Below, piece by piece: positions 1 to 9,311 of a stretch of 64,000 nucleotides of DNA (the stretch's first letter is position 1; each line of letters starts with the position of its first letter). The notes beneath the pieces were generated by a model that did not search any database, was not told the origin of the DNA, and saw nothing but the letters and a program-made list of their open reading frames with translations. The DNA lies in NCBI GenBank assembly GCA_020354625.1, contig CP070651.1:3171776-3235775 (forward strand), given 5' to 3'. A program made the position numbers and the translations under genes. Source of the DNA: Trueperaceae bacterium. GTDB taxonomy: Bacteria > Deinococcota > Deinococci > Deinococcales > Trueperaceae.

Positions 1-1
1 C

Positions 2-1273
2 GTCGAGTTTGCCGACGAAACCCCTATCCCGGAAACGCTCCAGTTCGTCTCGGTGGCGGTCGGAGATTCGAATGAGCTCTTCCCGGGCGACCTCATCACC
101 ATCGTCGGCTATCCGGGTATCTCCGGATCGACCGTGACCTTTACCGCCGGTCTCATGAGCGGTTGGCTCGGCGAAGACTTCGAGGCCGGCGGCAAGCAGT
201 GGATCAAGACCGACGCCAAGATCGCCCACGGAAACTCCGGCGGTGCTGCCTTCAATCAACGCGGCGAACTGGTCGGCATCCCCACCGCGGGCATCACGGT
301 CAAGTACGACGAGCTTGACGTCGAGGAACAAGCCTACGTGCGCCCCATCAGCCTGGCCTGGGCCTTGATCGGTCCTAATGTGGCTAACGTGGTGCGGCCA
401 GGCAGTCAGCCCGTCGTCTCCACCACCAGCCCAACAACGCCTCCCGCCACCACACCTTCAGCACAAACCTCCGGCGGAGATCCGAGCGGGGACTACGGCG
501 CCCTCACCATCAACCAGAGCGTCACCAGGACGATCGCGGCGCCTCCGAGCGAAAACGATCTGGTATACCACGCCTACTCGGTCGACGTACCAGCCGGGGT
601 CTCCCGACTCACCATCCAGGTCACGGGCGAAGGTCACGACTTCGACCTGGCCGTAAACGCCGGTGCGCCCATCCAAAACTACGAAGGGATCGATTACCTC
701 GACACCTCCGAGGAGCCCAATCCGAGCTATCTGCTCGACAACCCTGCGCCGGGACCCGTCTATATCGACGTACTCAATCTCATCGCATCGCCCGCCCGTT
801 ACCAATTGAGCGTTAGCGGTGGGGCTTCTGCAGCGAACCCGCTGGCACCCCAAAACCCGCTGGCGCCCCAAAACCCGCTGGCACCCCAAGCCCCAGCCGG
901 TCCCGTCATCACGGCAGGTACCACCGGCTCGGGCACCATCAGCGACCAGATGCAGATCGGCCAGAGCGCCACCGGCTCCCTGGTAGGGGCTTCCGAGGGG
1001 GGGAGTTTTCACACCTACGTCGTCAACGTCGCCACCGGCACACCTCGCCTCACCATTCGCATGACAGCAGACGTCGATATGGATCTGGCCGCTAAGTTCG
1101 GCAGCGATATGACCTCCTGGGGGGATGACGGCGACTGGCAGTACCGCGACAACAGTCTTGAGCAAAAAGCAGAGTTCATCATCGACAACCCCCAAGCAGG
1201 CCGCTGGTTCATCGACGTGATCAACTTCCTGGGTCCCACGGTGACCGGAAGCTACACCCTCACGGTCGAGTAA
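2..1273 (+). CDS. Secreted trypsin-like serine protease with two PPC domains (5' end missing)
   Basis: The frame is open from base 2, so the gene enters from outside the window and the catalytic His and Asp are not visible. The visible start of the protein matches the second half of a trypsin-fold (HtrA/S1-type) peptidase: a GYPG turn, then HGNSGGAAF, which holds the nucleophile Ser and the oxyanion motif. After the protease domain come a Ser/Thr/Pro-rich linker, a beta-sandwich of bacterial pre-peptidase C-terminal (PPC) type ending about residue 270, a short NPLAPQ-repeat linker, and a second PPC-type domain ending at the stop codon. PPC domains are usual in exported proteases and are often removed during maturation, so an extracytoplasmic role in protein degradation is likely. 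Substrate unknown. The family call is firm; the exact function is not. Confidence 0.8.
   Translation, partial: VEFADETPIPETLQFVSVAVGDSNELFPGDLITIVGYPGISGSTVTFTAGLMSGWLGEDFEAGGKQWIKTDAKIAHGNSGGAAFNQRGELVGIPTAGITVKYDELDVEEQAYVRPISLAWALIGPNVANVVRPGSQPVVSTTSPTTPPATTPSAQTSGGDPSGDYGALTINQSVTRTIAAPPSENDLVYHAYSVDVPAGVSRLTIQVTGEGHDFDLAVNAGAPIQNYEGIDYLDTSEEPNPSYLLDNPAPGPVYIDVLNLIASPARYQLSVSGGASAANPLAPQNPLAPQNPLAPQAPAGPVITAGTTGSGTISDQMQIGQSATGSLVGASEGGSFHTYVVNVATGTPRLTIRMTADVDMDLAAKFGSDMTSWGDDGDWQYRDNSLEQKAEFIIDNPQAGRWFIDVINFLGPTVTGSYTLTVE
836..889 (+). repeat. Three tandem 18-bp units encoding NPLAPQ linker
   Basis: Three nearly identical 18-bp units lie head to tail (836-853, 854-871, 872-889). The middle copy differs at one third-codon position (gca/gcg). 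In frame they encode Asn-Pro-Leu-Ala-Pro-Gln three times and form the Pro-rich hinge between the two PPC domains of the protease. Units this similar suggest recent slippage, so the copy number may vary between strains. Confidence 0.9.
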
Positions 1274-1331
1274 TCTGAAATCCTGCTGATCGTTCGAATC
1301 TCCGATTATCGATTCTTTCGATCGAAACGCC

Positions 1332-1364
1332 GTTGTCGGGCCCGGCTACGCCGGGCCAGACAAC
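1332..1364. repeat. REP-like hairpin behind the protease gene
   Basis: GTTGTC and GACAAC flank an inner pair GGCCCGGC/GCCGGGCC with loop TAC, giving a stem of about 14 bp with one mismatched pair. It lies 60-90 nt after the protease stop and has no following T-run. A related core (CCGGTCCGGCTATGCCGG) occurs near 37129, so it may belong to a dispersed palindromic family; it could also end or stabilise the transcript. Confidence 0.5.
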
Positions 1365-1464
1365 GGGAATCCCTTCCGCCCTGCGGCCCCACTGCGAAGT
1401 TCCTAATCACCCACACCCGGCCAGAGGAGCTAGCCTTAAGGAGAGGTGAGTTCCCCTGGCCATC

Positions 1465-2214
1465 ATGATTGAAGTCAATAACATCACCAAGCGCTTCGGG
1501 TTGATCCAGGCGGTCCGGAATCTGAGTTTCTCCGTGGCGGCGGGCGAGGTATTCGGTCTTCTCGGTCCCAACGGCGCCGGCAAAACGACCACGTTGCGAA
1601 TCTTGGCCACACTACTCAAAGCCGACGCGGGAACCGCCACCATCGGCGGGCTCGATATCGTTCGAGACGCCGAGCGTATCCGTACCAACATCGGAGTAGT
1701 CAACGGTGGTATGGGGCTCTACGACCGCCTGAGCGGCAGGGAAATCCTCCACTACTTCGGCAAGCTCTACGGCATGAACCGCAGCGCGATCGAAGATCGG
1801 ATTCGGGAGCTAGACGGCTTGCTCGAGCTCGGAGACACGCTCGAACGGCGGGCCGGTGGCTTCTCGACCGGAATGAAACAGAAAATCGTCATCGCCCGAG
1901 CCGTCCTGCACGATCCACCCGTGATCTTCTTCGACGAGGCCACCAGCGGTCTCGACGTCATGGCGCGCCGGGCGGTCCTGGACTTCGTCGGAAACTATGC
2001 GAGCCGTGCTCGAGCCGTGATCTACTCGACGCACGTCATGAGCGAAATCGAGGAGCTCTGCAAGCGGGTTGCGGTGGTCTACCGGGGCGAACTCATCGCC
2101 CTGGATCGAGTAGACGCGCTGCGCCTCAAGACGGGGGCCATCAACTTGGAACAGGCCTTTTTCCGCATCATCGAAAGCTCCGACCAGCCGCGAGAGCAGG
2201 TGGCTCTGACATGA
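1465..2214 (+). CDS. natA: ABC-2 exporter ATP-binding protein, NatA-like
   Basis: A 249-residue ATPase. Walker A is GPNGAGKTT (about residue 34), the signature is the degenerate FSTGMKQK form seen in NatA and other ABC-2 exporters, and Walker B is VIFFDEATSGLD. The D-loop and the switch His (STHV) follow. It would energise the membrane protein encoded directly downstream, whose start overlaps this stop by 4 bp (ATGA), so the two are translationally coupled. NatAB of Bacillus exports sodium; the substrate here cannot be read from the sequence. The upstream purine-rich stretch AAGGAGAGGTGA lies about 15 nt before the ATG, a rather long spacing. Confidence 0.85.
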   Translation: MIEVNNITKRFGLIQAVRNLSFSVAAGEVFGLLGPNGAGKTTTLRILATLLKADAGTATIGGLDIVRDAERIRTNIGVVNGGMGLYDRLSGREILHYFGKLYGMNRSAIEDRIRELDGLLELGDTLERRAGGFSTGMKQKIVIARAVLHDPPVIFFDEATSGLDVMARRAVLDFVGNYASRARAVIYSTHVMSEIEELCKRVAVVYRGELIALDRVDALRLKTGAINLEQAFFRIIESSDQPREQVALT

Positions 2215-3437
2215 GGGGGAGAGTGATCTGGCAACTCGCTGGAAAGGAGATCCTCTCGACCATACGCGACCGCCGGGCGATCGTTTCGAACCTCCTGATC
2301 CCACTTCTCATCCTTCCACTCCTCATGCTCGGCCTACCCCTTATGGTCGGGGGCCTGTTCGAACGAGAACAAGAGACCCTTACAAGCGTGGCAATACGCG
2401 GCCTCGACGATCTACCCGGTGAATTGCACGACCTTATCACCGCACAAAACACCGTCCTCGAAGAGGTCGTCGACCCCGAAGCCGCCGTGTCTCGAGGAGA
2501 CTATCAGGTGGCCATCTCGGTGTCACCGGGCACCAGGGAGCTGCTCGAAAGCGGCATACCGGTGGAGCTCGAAGTCTATAGCAAACGGAGCAACCTGCGC
2601 AGCGAACTCAGCGCCAACAAGATCGAAGCTGCCGTGGGGAGCTACTCTCGTGGGCTCGTCGCCACCAGGCTACACCAGGCCGGTGTCGACCCCAGCCTCC
2701 TGGAACCGATCGACATCGTCTCGATCGATACCCGTTCCGAGGCAGAGCAGTCGAGCGGTCAACTCTCCTGGTTGATCCCCTTCTTTATCGCGATCTGGAC
2801 GCTGGCCGGAGGGCAGATGGCTGCCATCGATGCCACCGCCGGCGAGAAAGAACGGGGCACCCTCGAAGTCTTGTTGGTCGCGCCCGTGCGCCGTAGCGAG
2901 GTAGTGGTCGGAAAATTCATCGCCACGCTCCTATTCGGTCTAACGGCCGCTGTGATGGCGATCATCGGCTATGTAGCGGGCGGCGTTGTGATCCGCATCC
3001 TGCTCGTACCCCAACTCGGTACCGGTGGCAGCCAGGCGCTCGAGGTCTTGGGTGGGTCTATGAGTGTAGCGCCCTCATCGGTGTTCCTCCTGTTGGTGAG
3101 TGCGCTTCTGCTCGCCTCGCTGATCGCCGGTATCCTCCTCGGGCTGACCATGTTCGCGAGGTCTTTCAAGGAGGCACAATCGTATGTGGCCCCACTCAGC
3201 TTCTTGCTGATCCTGCCCGCTCTAGGGCTCCAATTCAAGGACCTGCTCACCTTGGGAGAAGCGGTCTATCTGATCCCGGTGTTCAACGTGCTCGTACTGA
3301 TGGACGACATCGTCAAGGGCAGCGTCAGCACGGTCGCAGTGGCAGCGACGTGGCTCTCTCTATCAGCCGTTATCGGTGTATTGCTGCTCCTGTCGTACCG
3401 GAACTTCAGGCGCGAGTCCGTGATCTTTAGAACCTAG
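2211..3437 (+). CDS. natB: ABC-2 exporter permease, NatB-like
   Basis: A 408-residue membrane protein with the NatB/ABC-2 layout: one N-terminal transmembrane helix (about residues 25-45), a soluble extracytoplasmic domain of about 130 residues, then five or six helices in the second half. The motif GEKERGTLEVLLVAPV just before the second cluster is typical of the family. It starts within the stop of the ATPase gene, so both subunits are made together. The gene ends 20 bp from the convergent malQ stop; no clear intrinsic terminator separates them. Sodium or drug efflux is possible; the substrate is unknown. Confidence 0.85.
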   Translation: MRGRVIWQLAGKEILSTIRDRRAIVSNLLIPLLILPLLMLGLPLMVGGLFEREQETLTSVAIRGLDDLPGELHDLITAQNTVLEEVVDPEAAVSRGDYQVAISVSPGTRELLESGIPVELEVYSKRSNLRSELSANKIEAAVGSYSRGLVATRLHQAGVDPSLLEPIDIVSIDTRSEAEQSSGQLSWLIPFFIAIWTLAGGQMAAIDATAGEKERGTLEVLLVAPVRRSEVVVGKFIATLLFGLTAAVMAIIGYVAGGVVIRILLVPQLGTGGSQALEVLGGSMSVAPSSVFLLLVSALLLASLIAGILLGLTMFARSFKEAQSYVAPLSFLLILPALGLQFKDLLTLGEAVYLIPVFNVLVLMDDIVKGSVSTVAVAATWLSLSAVIGVLLLLSYRNFRRESVIFRT

Positions 3438-3457
3438 TCGCTAGACGCAGTTCGAGC

Positions 3458-5020
3458 TCAGCCCTCGACCGTCTCGACCGCCACCTCGGTGACCGACTGA
3501 CGGTAGGGCGTGTCCTCGGCGACCTCGGTTGCAACGCGCCCATAGAGTTCGGCCATCTCGTAAAGTTGCGAAGCGAGCCAGCTCGGCAACTGCTCCCACC
3601 GGAAACGCCAGGACCAATTGCCGGTAGCAACCCCTGGCGTGTTCATACGGGCCCCGCTATCCAAACCGAGGAGATCTTGCAAGGGGATGACCACCAGGTC
3701 GGCCACCGAACTGCTCGCCAGACGCACCAGCTCCCAAGAGATATTCGAGTCATCGCGGGCCAAGTAGCGCCTCACCAAGTCGCGTTCGGCTTCGGGCGCG
3801 GTCCGGTACCACCCGAGGGTGGTGTCGTTGTCGTGGGTTCCGGTATAGACCACGCAGTTGCGGGTATAGTTGTGCGGCAAATAGGGATCCGAAGCGTTCC
3901 CTGCGAAGGCGAACTGCAAGACCCTCATGCCGGGAAGATCGTTTTGGTCACGCAGCTCCTCGACCTCAGGGGTGATCACGCCGAGGTCTTCAGCGATGAT
4001 CGGTAACTCACCCAGAGCTGCCTTGATGGCGTCGAAAAAAGCTTGTCCCGGACCGCGGACCCAACGACCCCTTACCGCTGTCGGTTCTGCTGCCGGTATC
4101 TCCCAGTACGCTTCGAAGCCGCGGAAGTGATCGACCCGAATGACGTCGAAAAACGTCAGCGTGGCCCGGAAGCGCTCGATCCACCAGCGAAAACCGTCCT
4201 CGGCCATCCGGTCCCAACGGTAGATGGGATTCCCCCAACGTTGACCCGTCTCGCTAAAGTAGTCCGGCGGCACACCGGCCACCACCGTAGGTTCCCCGTG
4301 CGCATCGAAATGGAACAGGTCGGGACTGGCCCAGGCATCGGCCGAATCGTATGCGATGAAGATGGGGATGTCACCGATGATGGTGATGTCCTTCCCAGCC
4401 GCATACCACTTGACCACCTGCCACTGCTCGAAAAAGAGCCACTGCCAGAACTGGTGCCTCCGGATATCATCTGAAAGGTTCTTGCGCCATACCTCCAGAG
4501 CTGTCAGCTCACGGAGCCGGATATCCGGGTCCCACAGGTTCCAGGGCTGCCCCCCGTGGTCCTCTTTGAGGGCCATAAAGAGGGCGTAGTCATCGAGCCA
4601 GGACGCATGCTGCTTTTGGAATTTTTCGAAATGCTCCCGCTGCGCTCTGTTCGCCCCGCGCGCAAACGAGGTGTAAGCGCGCGTCAACAGCTCGAGCTTG
4701 CGGGGGATGACGGTACCGTAATCGACCGAGTCAACCGCCTCCGACCGAGCATCTTTGAGATCCTCTTTTGTCAAAAACCCTTCATCAGCCAACGCATCGA
4801 GGCTGATGAGGTAGGGATTACCCGCAAACGCACTGAAGCACTGATAGGGGCTATCTCCATAGCCCGTAGGCCCGAGCGGCATGACCTGCCAGAGTCGCTG
4901 CCCTGCAGCCTCCAGAAAATCCAACCAGTCGAATGCCGACTGCCCCAAGTCTCCGATTCCATACTCGCCTGGGAGGGATGTCGGATGAAGCAGAATTCCG
5001 GCGCTACGTGTAAACGGCAT
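3458..5020 (-). CDS. malQ: 4-alpha-glucanotransferase (amylomaltase)
   Basis: A 520-residue GH77 enzyme. It disproportionates maltodextrins, moving glucan chains between acceptors and releasing glucose. The start MPFTRSAGILLHPTSLPG is the usual amylomaltase N terminus; VIRVDHFRGFEAYWEIP holds the nucleophile Asp, AEDLG the acid Glu, and YTGTHDNDTTLGW the third conserved carboxylate. I chose the ATG at 5020 because GGAGG stands 6 nt upstream; the frame is open for 12 more codons. It is monocistronic here, with no other maltose gene adjacent. The sugar importer at 40-44 kb is too far away to infer linkage. Confidence 0.95.
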   Translation of the reverse strand: MPFTRSAGILLHPTSLPGEYGIGDLGQSAFDWLDFLEAAGQRLWQVMPLGPTGYGDSPYQCFSAFAGNPYLISLDALADEGFLTKEDLKDARSEAVDSVDYGTVIPRKLELLTRAYTSFARGANRAQREHFEKFQKQHASWLDDYALFMALKEDHGGQPWNLWDPDIRLRELTALEVWRKNLSDDIRRHQFWQWLFFEQWQVVKWYAAGKDITIIGDIPIFIAYDSADAWASPDLFHFDAHGEPTVVAGVPPDYFSETGQRWGNPIYRWDRMAEDGFRWWIERFRATLTFFDVIRVDHFRGFEAYWEIPAAEPTAVRGRWVRGPGQAFFDAIKAALGELPIIAEDLGVITPEVEELRDQNDLPGMRVLQFAFAGNASDPYLPHNYTRNCVVYTGTHDNDTTLGWYRTAPEAERDLVRRYLARDDSNISWELVRLASSSVADLVVIPLQDLLGLDSGARMNTPGVATGNWSWRFRWEQLPSWLASQLYEMAELYGRVATEVAEDTPYRQSVTEVAVETVEG

Positions 5021-5223
5021 CTTTTGCCTCCATGACCACTGTGTCTCGCTGACCAAGGCGCCTACCGACCATGGCGCGCGCCGTTATCTCAAGTGACCGG
5101 CTCACGGATAACCCCGCGCTTAGCTACCGGGTAAGGGTGATGATACCCGCTTTCAGGTGCCCCCGGCAACGCCACCTCAACGCCCACTCTTGCAATCACC
5201 TTGCAGGACGCGGACTTGTTCAC

Positions 5224-6156
5224 TTACGGCTCATAGGGCTTCCCGATCGACTTGGGCGGTGTAGCCCGCCCCACAAACCCGGCCAGGGCCAGGATCGTCA
5301 ACACAAAGGGGATTGCCTGGACGATGGTGGGCGGCAACAGCTGCCTCCCCTGCAAGAGCGTGGCAGCCGCTTCAAACGAACCGAAGAGCAGGGTGGATCC
5401 GAGCACGCCGATCGGGTGCCACTTGCCGAAAATCAGGGCGGCGAGCGCGATAAAGCCGCGCCCACCCGACATCTCACCGATAAACTGATTAAAGTTTCCG
5501 ATGCTTAAGTACGCACCGCCGAGCCCAGCCAGGATCCCCGACAAGATCACCCCATAATAGCGCATACGCCGAACGTTGATCCCAACGCTATCGGCGGCTT
5601 CGGGGTGCTCCCCTACAGAACGGAGACGCAAGCCGAAGGGGGTGCGGAACACCACGTACCAGACCACCGGAACCAACAAAAAGGCCAAATAGATCAGGGG
5701 GCTGAACGCGAGCGGCTCAATCCCCCATAACGGCAGCCTGTTCCTGATCGGCTCACTCGTGGTCGAGTTATCGTAAAGCCCGGTCAAAAGCACCGCGGGA
5801 ATGCCTACCGCCATGAGGTTGATCGCGGTCCCCGAAATAATCTGATCCGCTTTGTAGCGGATACTGACCACAGCGTGGATCGAAGCGATGAGACCCCCGA
5901 CGATCATCGCGGCCAGCAGACCCACCCAGGGCGCAAACGCAACGACAGCGCTCGGATTCTCAGCGACGAATGGGGCTTCGATCAGCTGCGCCGCAATAGC
6001 AGCGGCCATGGCACCGAAGATCATGATGCCTTCGAGCGCGATGTTGACGACGCCGGAGCGCTCGCTAAAGAGGCCGCCGAGTGCTGCCAACAGTAGGGGC
6101 GCTGTCGCCCTCAAGGCGGAGGCGATCAGGGCGAACATCAGCGCAGCTTCCATCAA
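5224..6156 (-). CDS. Nucleoside-type ABC importer permease, second subunit (NupQ/YufQ-like)
   Basis: 310 residues, about 8-9 transmembrane helices, of the BPD_transp_2 family used by nucleoside (BmpA/NupOPQ-type) and branched-chain amino-acid importers. Family landmarks are the SERSGVVNIALEGIM start region and the cytoplasmic EAA-like loop FRTPFGLRLRSVGEHPEAADSVGIN. It overlaps the preceding permease gene by 4 bp (ATGA), so the two form a heterodimer made from one message. The binding protein and ATPase that complete such a system are not next to it. Substrate assigned by family only. Confidence 0.85.
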   Translation of the reverse strand: MMEAALMFALIASALRATAPLLLAALGGLFSERSGVVNIALEGIMIFGAMAAAIAAQLIEAPFVAENPSAVVAFAPWVGLLAAMIVGGLIASIHAVVSIRYKADQIISGTAINLMAVGIPAVLLTGLYDNSTTSEPIRNRLPLWGIEPLAFSPLIYLAFLLVPVVWYVVFRTPFGLRLRSVGEHPEAADSVGINVRRMRYYGVILSGILAGLGGAYLSIGNFNQFIGEMSGGRGFIALAALIFGKWHPIGVLGSTLLFGSFEAAATLLQGRQLLPPTIVQAIPFVLTILALAGFVGRATPPKSIGKPYEP

Positions 6157-8369
6157 CGACCCCCTTCGTCCGCGGTAACGGTCTGAGAAGAATCTGGTAC
6201 AGCAGGCTCGAGGACCTCGCGATCGATCTTCTTGAGCGGATTCGTGAATCGCTCGGGCAAGAATCCCCGCGCCGCGATAAACAGCACCACCAGAGCCAGA
6301 ATCATGCTCACCACATCACGAGTGAGATCGCTGTAGGTGATATTGAGAACAGAACCGCCATGTTTGAGCACCCCGAAGAGGAAGGCGGAGAGGATGACGC
6401 CGACCGGGGTATTGTTCCCTAGAAGGGCGACGGCAATCCCGTCGAAGCCGTCATTTGTGGGGAGGGATTGGCGGAGCGAGTAATCCTCTAGCGCCCCTCC
6501 CAATACGTAGTGACAGGCCGTAAGACCTGCAAAGGCGCCTCTCACCACCATCGCCAAGACGGTATTGCGGGGCACACTGGCGCCACCATACTCCGCCGCC
6601 TTGGGAGCGAGCCCGACCGCACGCAGCTCGTAGCCCCACTTGGTACGCCACATGAGATAGTGCATGAAGACGGCTGCCAACAGGGCGATCCCAAAAGATA
6701 GATTGAGTTTGGAGGGGGGAATCTCGGTGTCGACCGAGGTCAACCCCGCAGCTGCGGCAATCCCATAGGCGACGAGACCGATCAGGACAGCCCCTACAAC
6801 ACGCCTGACCCATCCCATTCGGAACGCGGTGAACCTCGGCAACAAGAGCAAGGCGAGCAAGGCGAGAAGTGGGGCGATCATCAGAGCGTAGTTCACCGCC
6901 ACCACGTTGACGCCCGGAGTCTCCTCGATATCGATCCCAAACAGGTGAGGTATCTGAGGCAACCGTGCAGCTTCGGACAACTCGGAAGATTTGGGCTCCG
7001 ATCCGGCTACCTTGAACGGGAGATTCAAGGTGATGGGCTCATCACCGGCTCGCGGGAGGCCAAACAGGATGACACCGAAGAGCACCAGTACACCGATGAC
7101 CGCCAAGCTCACCCTGGGCGACCGGCTCAGAAACCGCCGTAACAGGGGGATCAACAAACCCACGATGGAGGCAGCAATTACAGCGGCCAAGAAGAAGATA
7201 ATGCGTTTGGCCGGGGCTGCGAAGGTAGGATTGGAAGAGAGGATAAAAAGGAGCAGCGAAGCGGCTACGAAGTTGAGCAAGATGGTGTTGATCACCTCGT
7301 GCGCCCCAAAACGCGCCTTGAGCCAACCAGGAATGGCCCCCCACAAACCGCCCCCTAACGCGGCCACCAACACGGAGACAGGCAATACCAAGAACCGTGG
7401 ACCGGGCAAGTAGACACCGACCAACATCGCAAAGATAGCGCCCAAGACCATCTGTCCTGGCGCCCCGATATTGAAAAGACCGGCCTGAAACCCGAACGCC
7501 ACCGCTAGACCGGTAAAGATGAGCGGCGTGGCGAACTTGAGCGATTCCATAAAGCCCGGAAGCGTCCCGAGCGAATCGGCGAAGAGGGAAAAGTAGGCGT
7601 GCCAGAGCGTGTCCAACCTCCCGATGAACGCCATGAAGGGGCCGCTTATTTCAGTCGAACGGCCGAGTGGCGTCGACTGGAGAGCAAGAACCACCACCGC
7701 AGCCGCCACCAGCGAGAGCATAATGGATACGGCCGGCACAGCGATCATGGACACCAGGCGGTCGACTGTCTGATCGAAAGATGGGAGGAGGCGCAAGCCG
7801 AAGAACACCGCCAACACGCCGACTACAAAGCTGAGGAAGGCGGCAGGGCCGAAATCCGCTCCGCTGTAGGGTAGGCGGCGAACGGTAAGACCGGCTTCTC
7901 GTGCAGCGGCCAAAGAATCTTCTAGCGACCTGCCAGGCGCCTGCTCGGCCACTCGCTCGAGCTGCGGCACATCATAGCCCGATCGTGGGTTGGCGATGGC
8001 CCTCTCAACCGTCTGGACAAACGCTCCGACACGAGCCACGGCGACCGCATCCGCCAACTGGTTGAGACCCCATGAATTTGCAGCGATGAGACTGGCGCCT
8101 GCCACCACCCAGATCGTATAGCGCCGTCTGCCCCTGAAACCGGCGCCTGCGAGGATCGATCCGATCGCCACGAAACTCAGGGCCAGCACGGTAGTCTGAC
8201 CCGGCACTCGCACCGGTTCGGTCCGACCGGTAAAGTCGATCACCCGATTGGGGAGAAGCAAGACAGTGCCACGCGCTCCCGTCTCTCGATTGATCGCTGC
8301 CCAAGGCGCAAACCACAAGCCCAGCAACGCCACTAGAGCCAGGAGCGTCACACCTAAACGTTCATTCAC
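6153..8369 (-). CDS. Nucleoside-type ABC importer permease, first subunit, unusually long (738 aa)
   Basis: The C-terminal and central parts match the NupP/YufP permease: the GLFNIGAPGQMVLGA segment (about residues 295-310), GAHEVINTILLNF and the cytoplasmic loop WGYELRAVGLAPKAAEYGG. The protein is about twice the usual 350 residues. Extra material consists of an N-terminal region of about 200 residues with several helices and a soluble loop, and an additional segment (about 390-530) with more helices and a hydrophilic stretch between the two halves of the permease core. The reading frame is intact, so this is an expanded protein rather than two genes. A TAGAAT box lies 10 nt before the ATG, with GGGTGA close to the start. 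Confidence 0.8.
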   Translation of the reverse strand: MNERLGVTLLALVALLGLWFAPWAAINRETGARGTVLLLPNRVIDFTGRTEPVRVPGQTTVLALSFVAIGSILAGAGFRGRRRYTIWVVAGASLIAANSWGLNQLADAVAVARVGAFVQTVERAIANPRSGYDVPQLERVAEQAPGRSLEDSLAAAREAGLTVRRLPYSGADFGPAAFLSFVVGVLAVFFGLRLLPSFDQTVDRLVSMIAVPAVSIMLSLVAAAVVVLALQSTPLGRSTEISGPFMAFIGRLDTLWHAYFSLFADSLGTLPGFMESLKFATPLIFTGLAVAFGFQAGLFNIGAPGQMVLGAIFAMLVGVYLPGPRFLVLPVSVLVAALGGGLWGAIPGWLKARFGAHEVINTILLNFVAASLLLFILSSNPTFAAPAKRIIFFLAAVIAASIVGLLIPLLRRFLSRSPRVSLAVIGVLVLFGVILFGLPRAGDEPITLNLPFKVAGSEPKSSELSEAARLPQIPHLFGIDIEETPGVNVVAVNYALMIAPLLALLALLLLPRFTAFRMGWVRRVVGAVLIGLVAYGIAAAAGLTSVDTEIPPSKLNLSFGIALLAAVFMHYLMWRTKWGYELRAVGLAPKAAEYGGASVPRNTVLAMVVRGAFAGLTACHYVLGGALEDYSLRQSLPTNDGFDGIAVALLGNNTPVGVILSAFLFGVLKHGGSVLNITYSDLTRDVVSMILALVVLFIAARGFLPERFTNPLKKIDREVLEPAVPDSSQTVTADEGGR

Positions 8370-8436
8370 CCAGCCATTCTATCTGACGAACGAAAACATG
8401 CAAGGCACCCCTAGCCAAATCTCTAACAGGATCTGC

Positions 8437-9306
8437 CTAACGCTTGACCAAAATCCCTTCACGAATCAGCGAGGCGAAGGCCCCTCGCTCCAACTCATCC
8501 GCTGATTCGCGCCTAGCGATGAGGAGCGAATGGCGAAAACCGGCCTGCAAAATCGCCGCGCGCGTATGGCGCAGAAAGGTTTGCACAGCTCGCCGGTAGG
8601 AACGTACCTCCTCAGGGCCCACGTATAGCCTCTCTCTGCTCTCCACGTCCACCAGCTCGAATTGCCCCTCCTGGGGGTGTAGATCCTCCTCGGCCATTAC
8701 CTGGAGGAAGCCACCGTCAAACCCACGCGCTCGTAGCGCTGCCAAGGCAGGCTGGAGAGGGCCTTCATCGAAAAGATCTGAAATGATCAGGACCAGCGAC
8801 GCCCCTTGATGAAGCGGCATGCCGAGAACCAGCTCTTTGAGCGACAAGAAAGGGGGCAGAACCTCACCTTCGAGAACCGGGGCATCATCGATAAACTGCC
8901 AGGCCTCACCGATGCCCACCTTACCTTGAGAAGGGTTGCTGTGCTGGCCGTTCAGCAAATGGATCTGGCTCCGGTTGTCCCGCTGGGCCACATAGCTAAG
9001 CAACTCCGCAACGATGCGGGCATAGCGGAGTTTTCCACCCAGCTGCATACTCGAACTGGTATCGAGAACCAGGTGGAGATCGATGGTGCGCTCCGCTTGG
9101 TAGAGCCTGGTATACAAACGATTGGTCCTGGCATAGACACGCCAATCGACATAGCGTAACTCGTCCCCCGGCTGGTAGGGTCTGAAGTCGTGAAACTCGA
9201 CGCTCTGACCGGCTTCGGTCGCAAGCCGCTCCCCAGAACTGCGGCTGAGGGCTTTGGAGGCGAGAGCGTAGCGGTCGAGGAGCGCCCGACTACGGGGAGA
9301 GATCAC
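8437..9306 (-). CDS. DUF58 domain protein with a von Willebrand A-like fold
   Basis: 289 residues. The N-terminal signature FRPYQPGDELRYVDWRVYART, followed by LYTRLYQAE, defines DUF58. The middle contains LVLDTSSSM, a MIDAS-like metal site (D-x-S-x-S), so the domain adopts a von Willebrand A fold. Such proteins are partners of MoxR AAA+ ATPases and act in assembly or quality control of enzyme complexes or envelope proteins. The MoxR gene ends 5 bp upstream, so both are cotranscribed. The usual third members (a membrane VWA protein or a transglutaminase-like protein) are absent. No transmembrane segment is seen; the protein is probably cytoplasmic. The client is unknown. Confidence 0.85.
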   Translation of the reverse strand: MISPRSRALLDRYALASKALSRSSGERLATEAGQSVEFHDFRPYQPGDELRYVDWRVYARTNRLYTRLYQAERTIDLHLVLDTSSSMQLGGKLRYARIVAELLSYVAQRDNRSQIHLLNGQHSNPSQGKVGIGEAWQFIDDAPVLEGEVLPPFLSLKELVLGMPLHQGASLVLIISDLFDEGPLQPALAALRARGFDGGFLQVMAEEDLHPQEGQFELVDVESRERLYVGPEEVRSYRRAVQTFLRHTRAAILQAGFRHSLLIARRESADELERGAFASLIREGILVKR

Positions 9307-9311
9307 GGTAC

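Noticed and set aside
458-1195. Long reverse-strand ORF opposite the protease gene
   Set aside because: It is an antisense shadow of a gene with clear protease and PPC motifs; the product has no recognisable domain and an atypical Val/Gly/Asp-rich composition.
6153-8369. Fusion or frameshift of two permease genes
   Set aside because: One uninterrupted frame with a single permease core and additional helices; no second complete core is visible, so it is an expanded protein.
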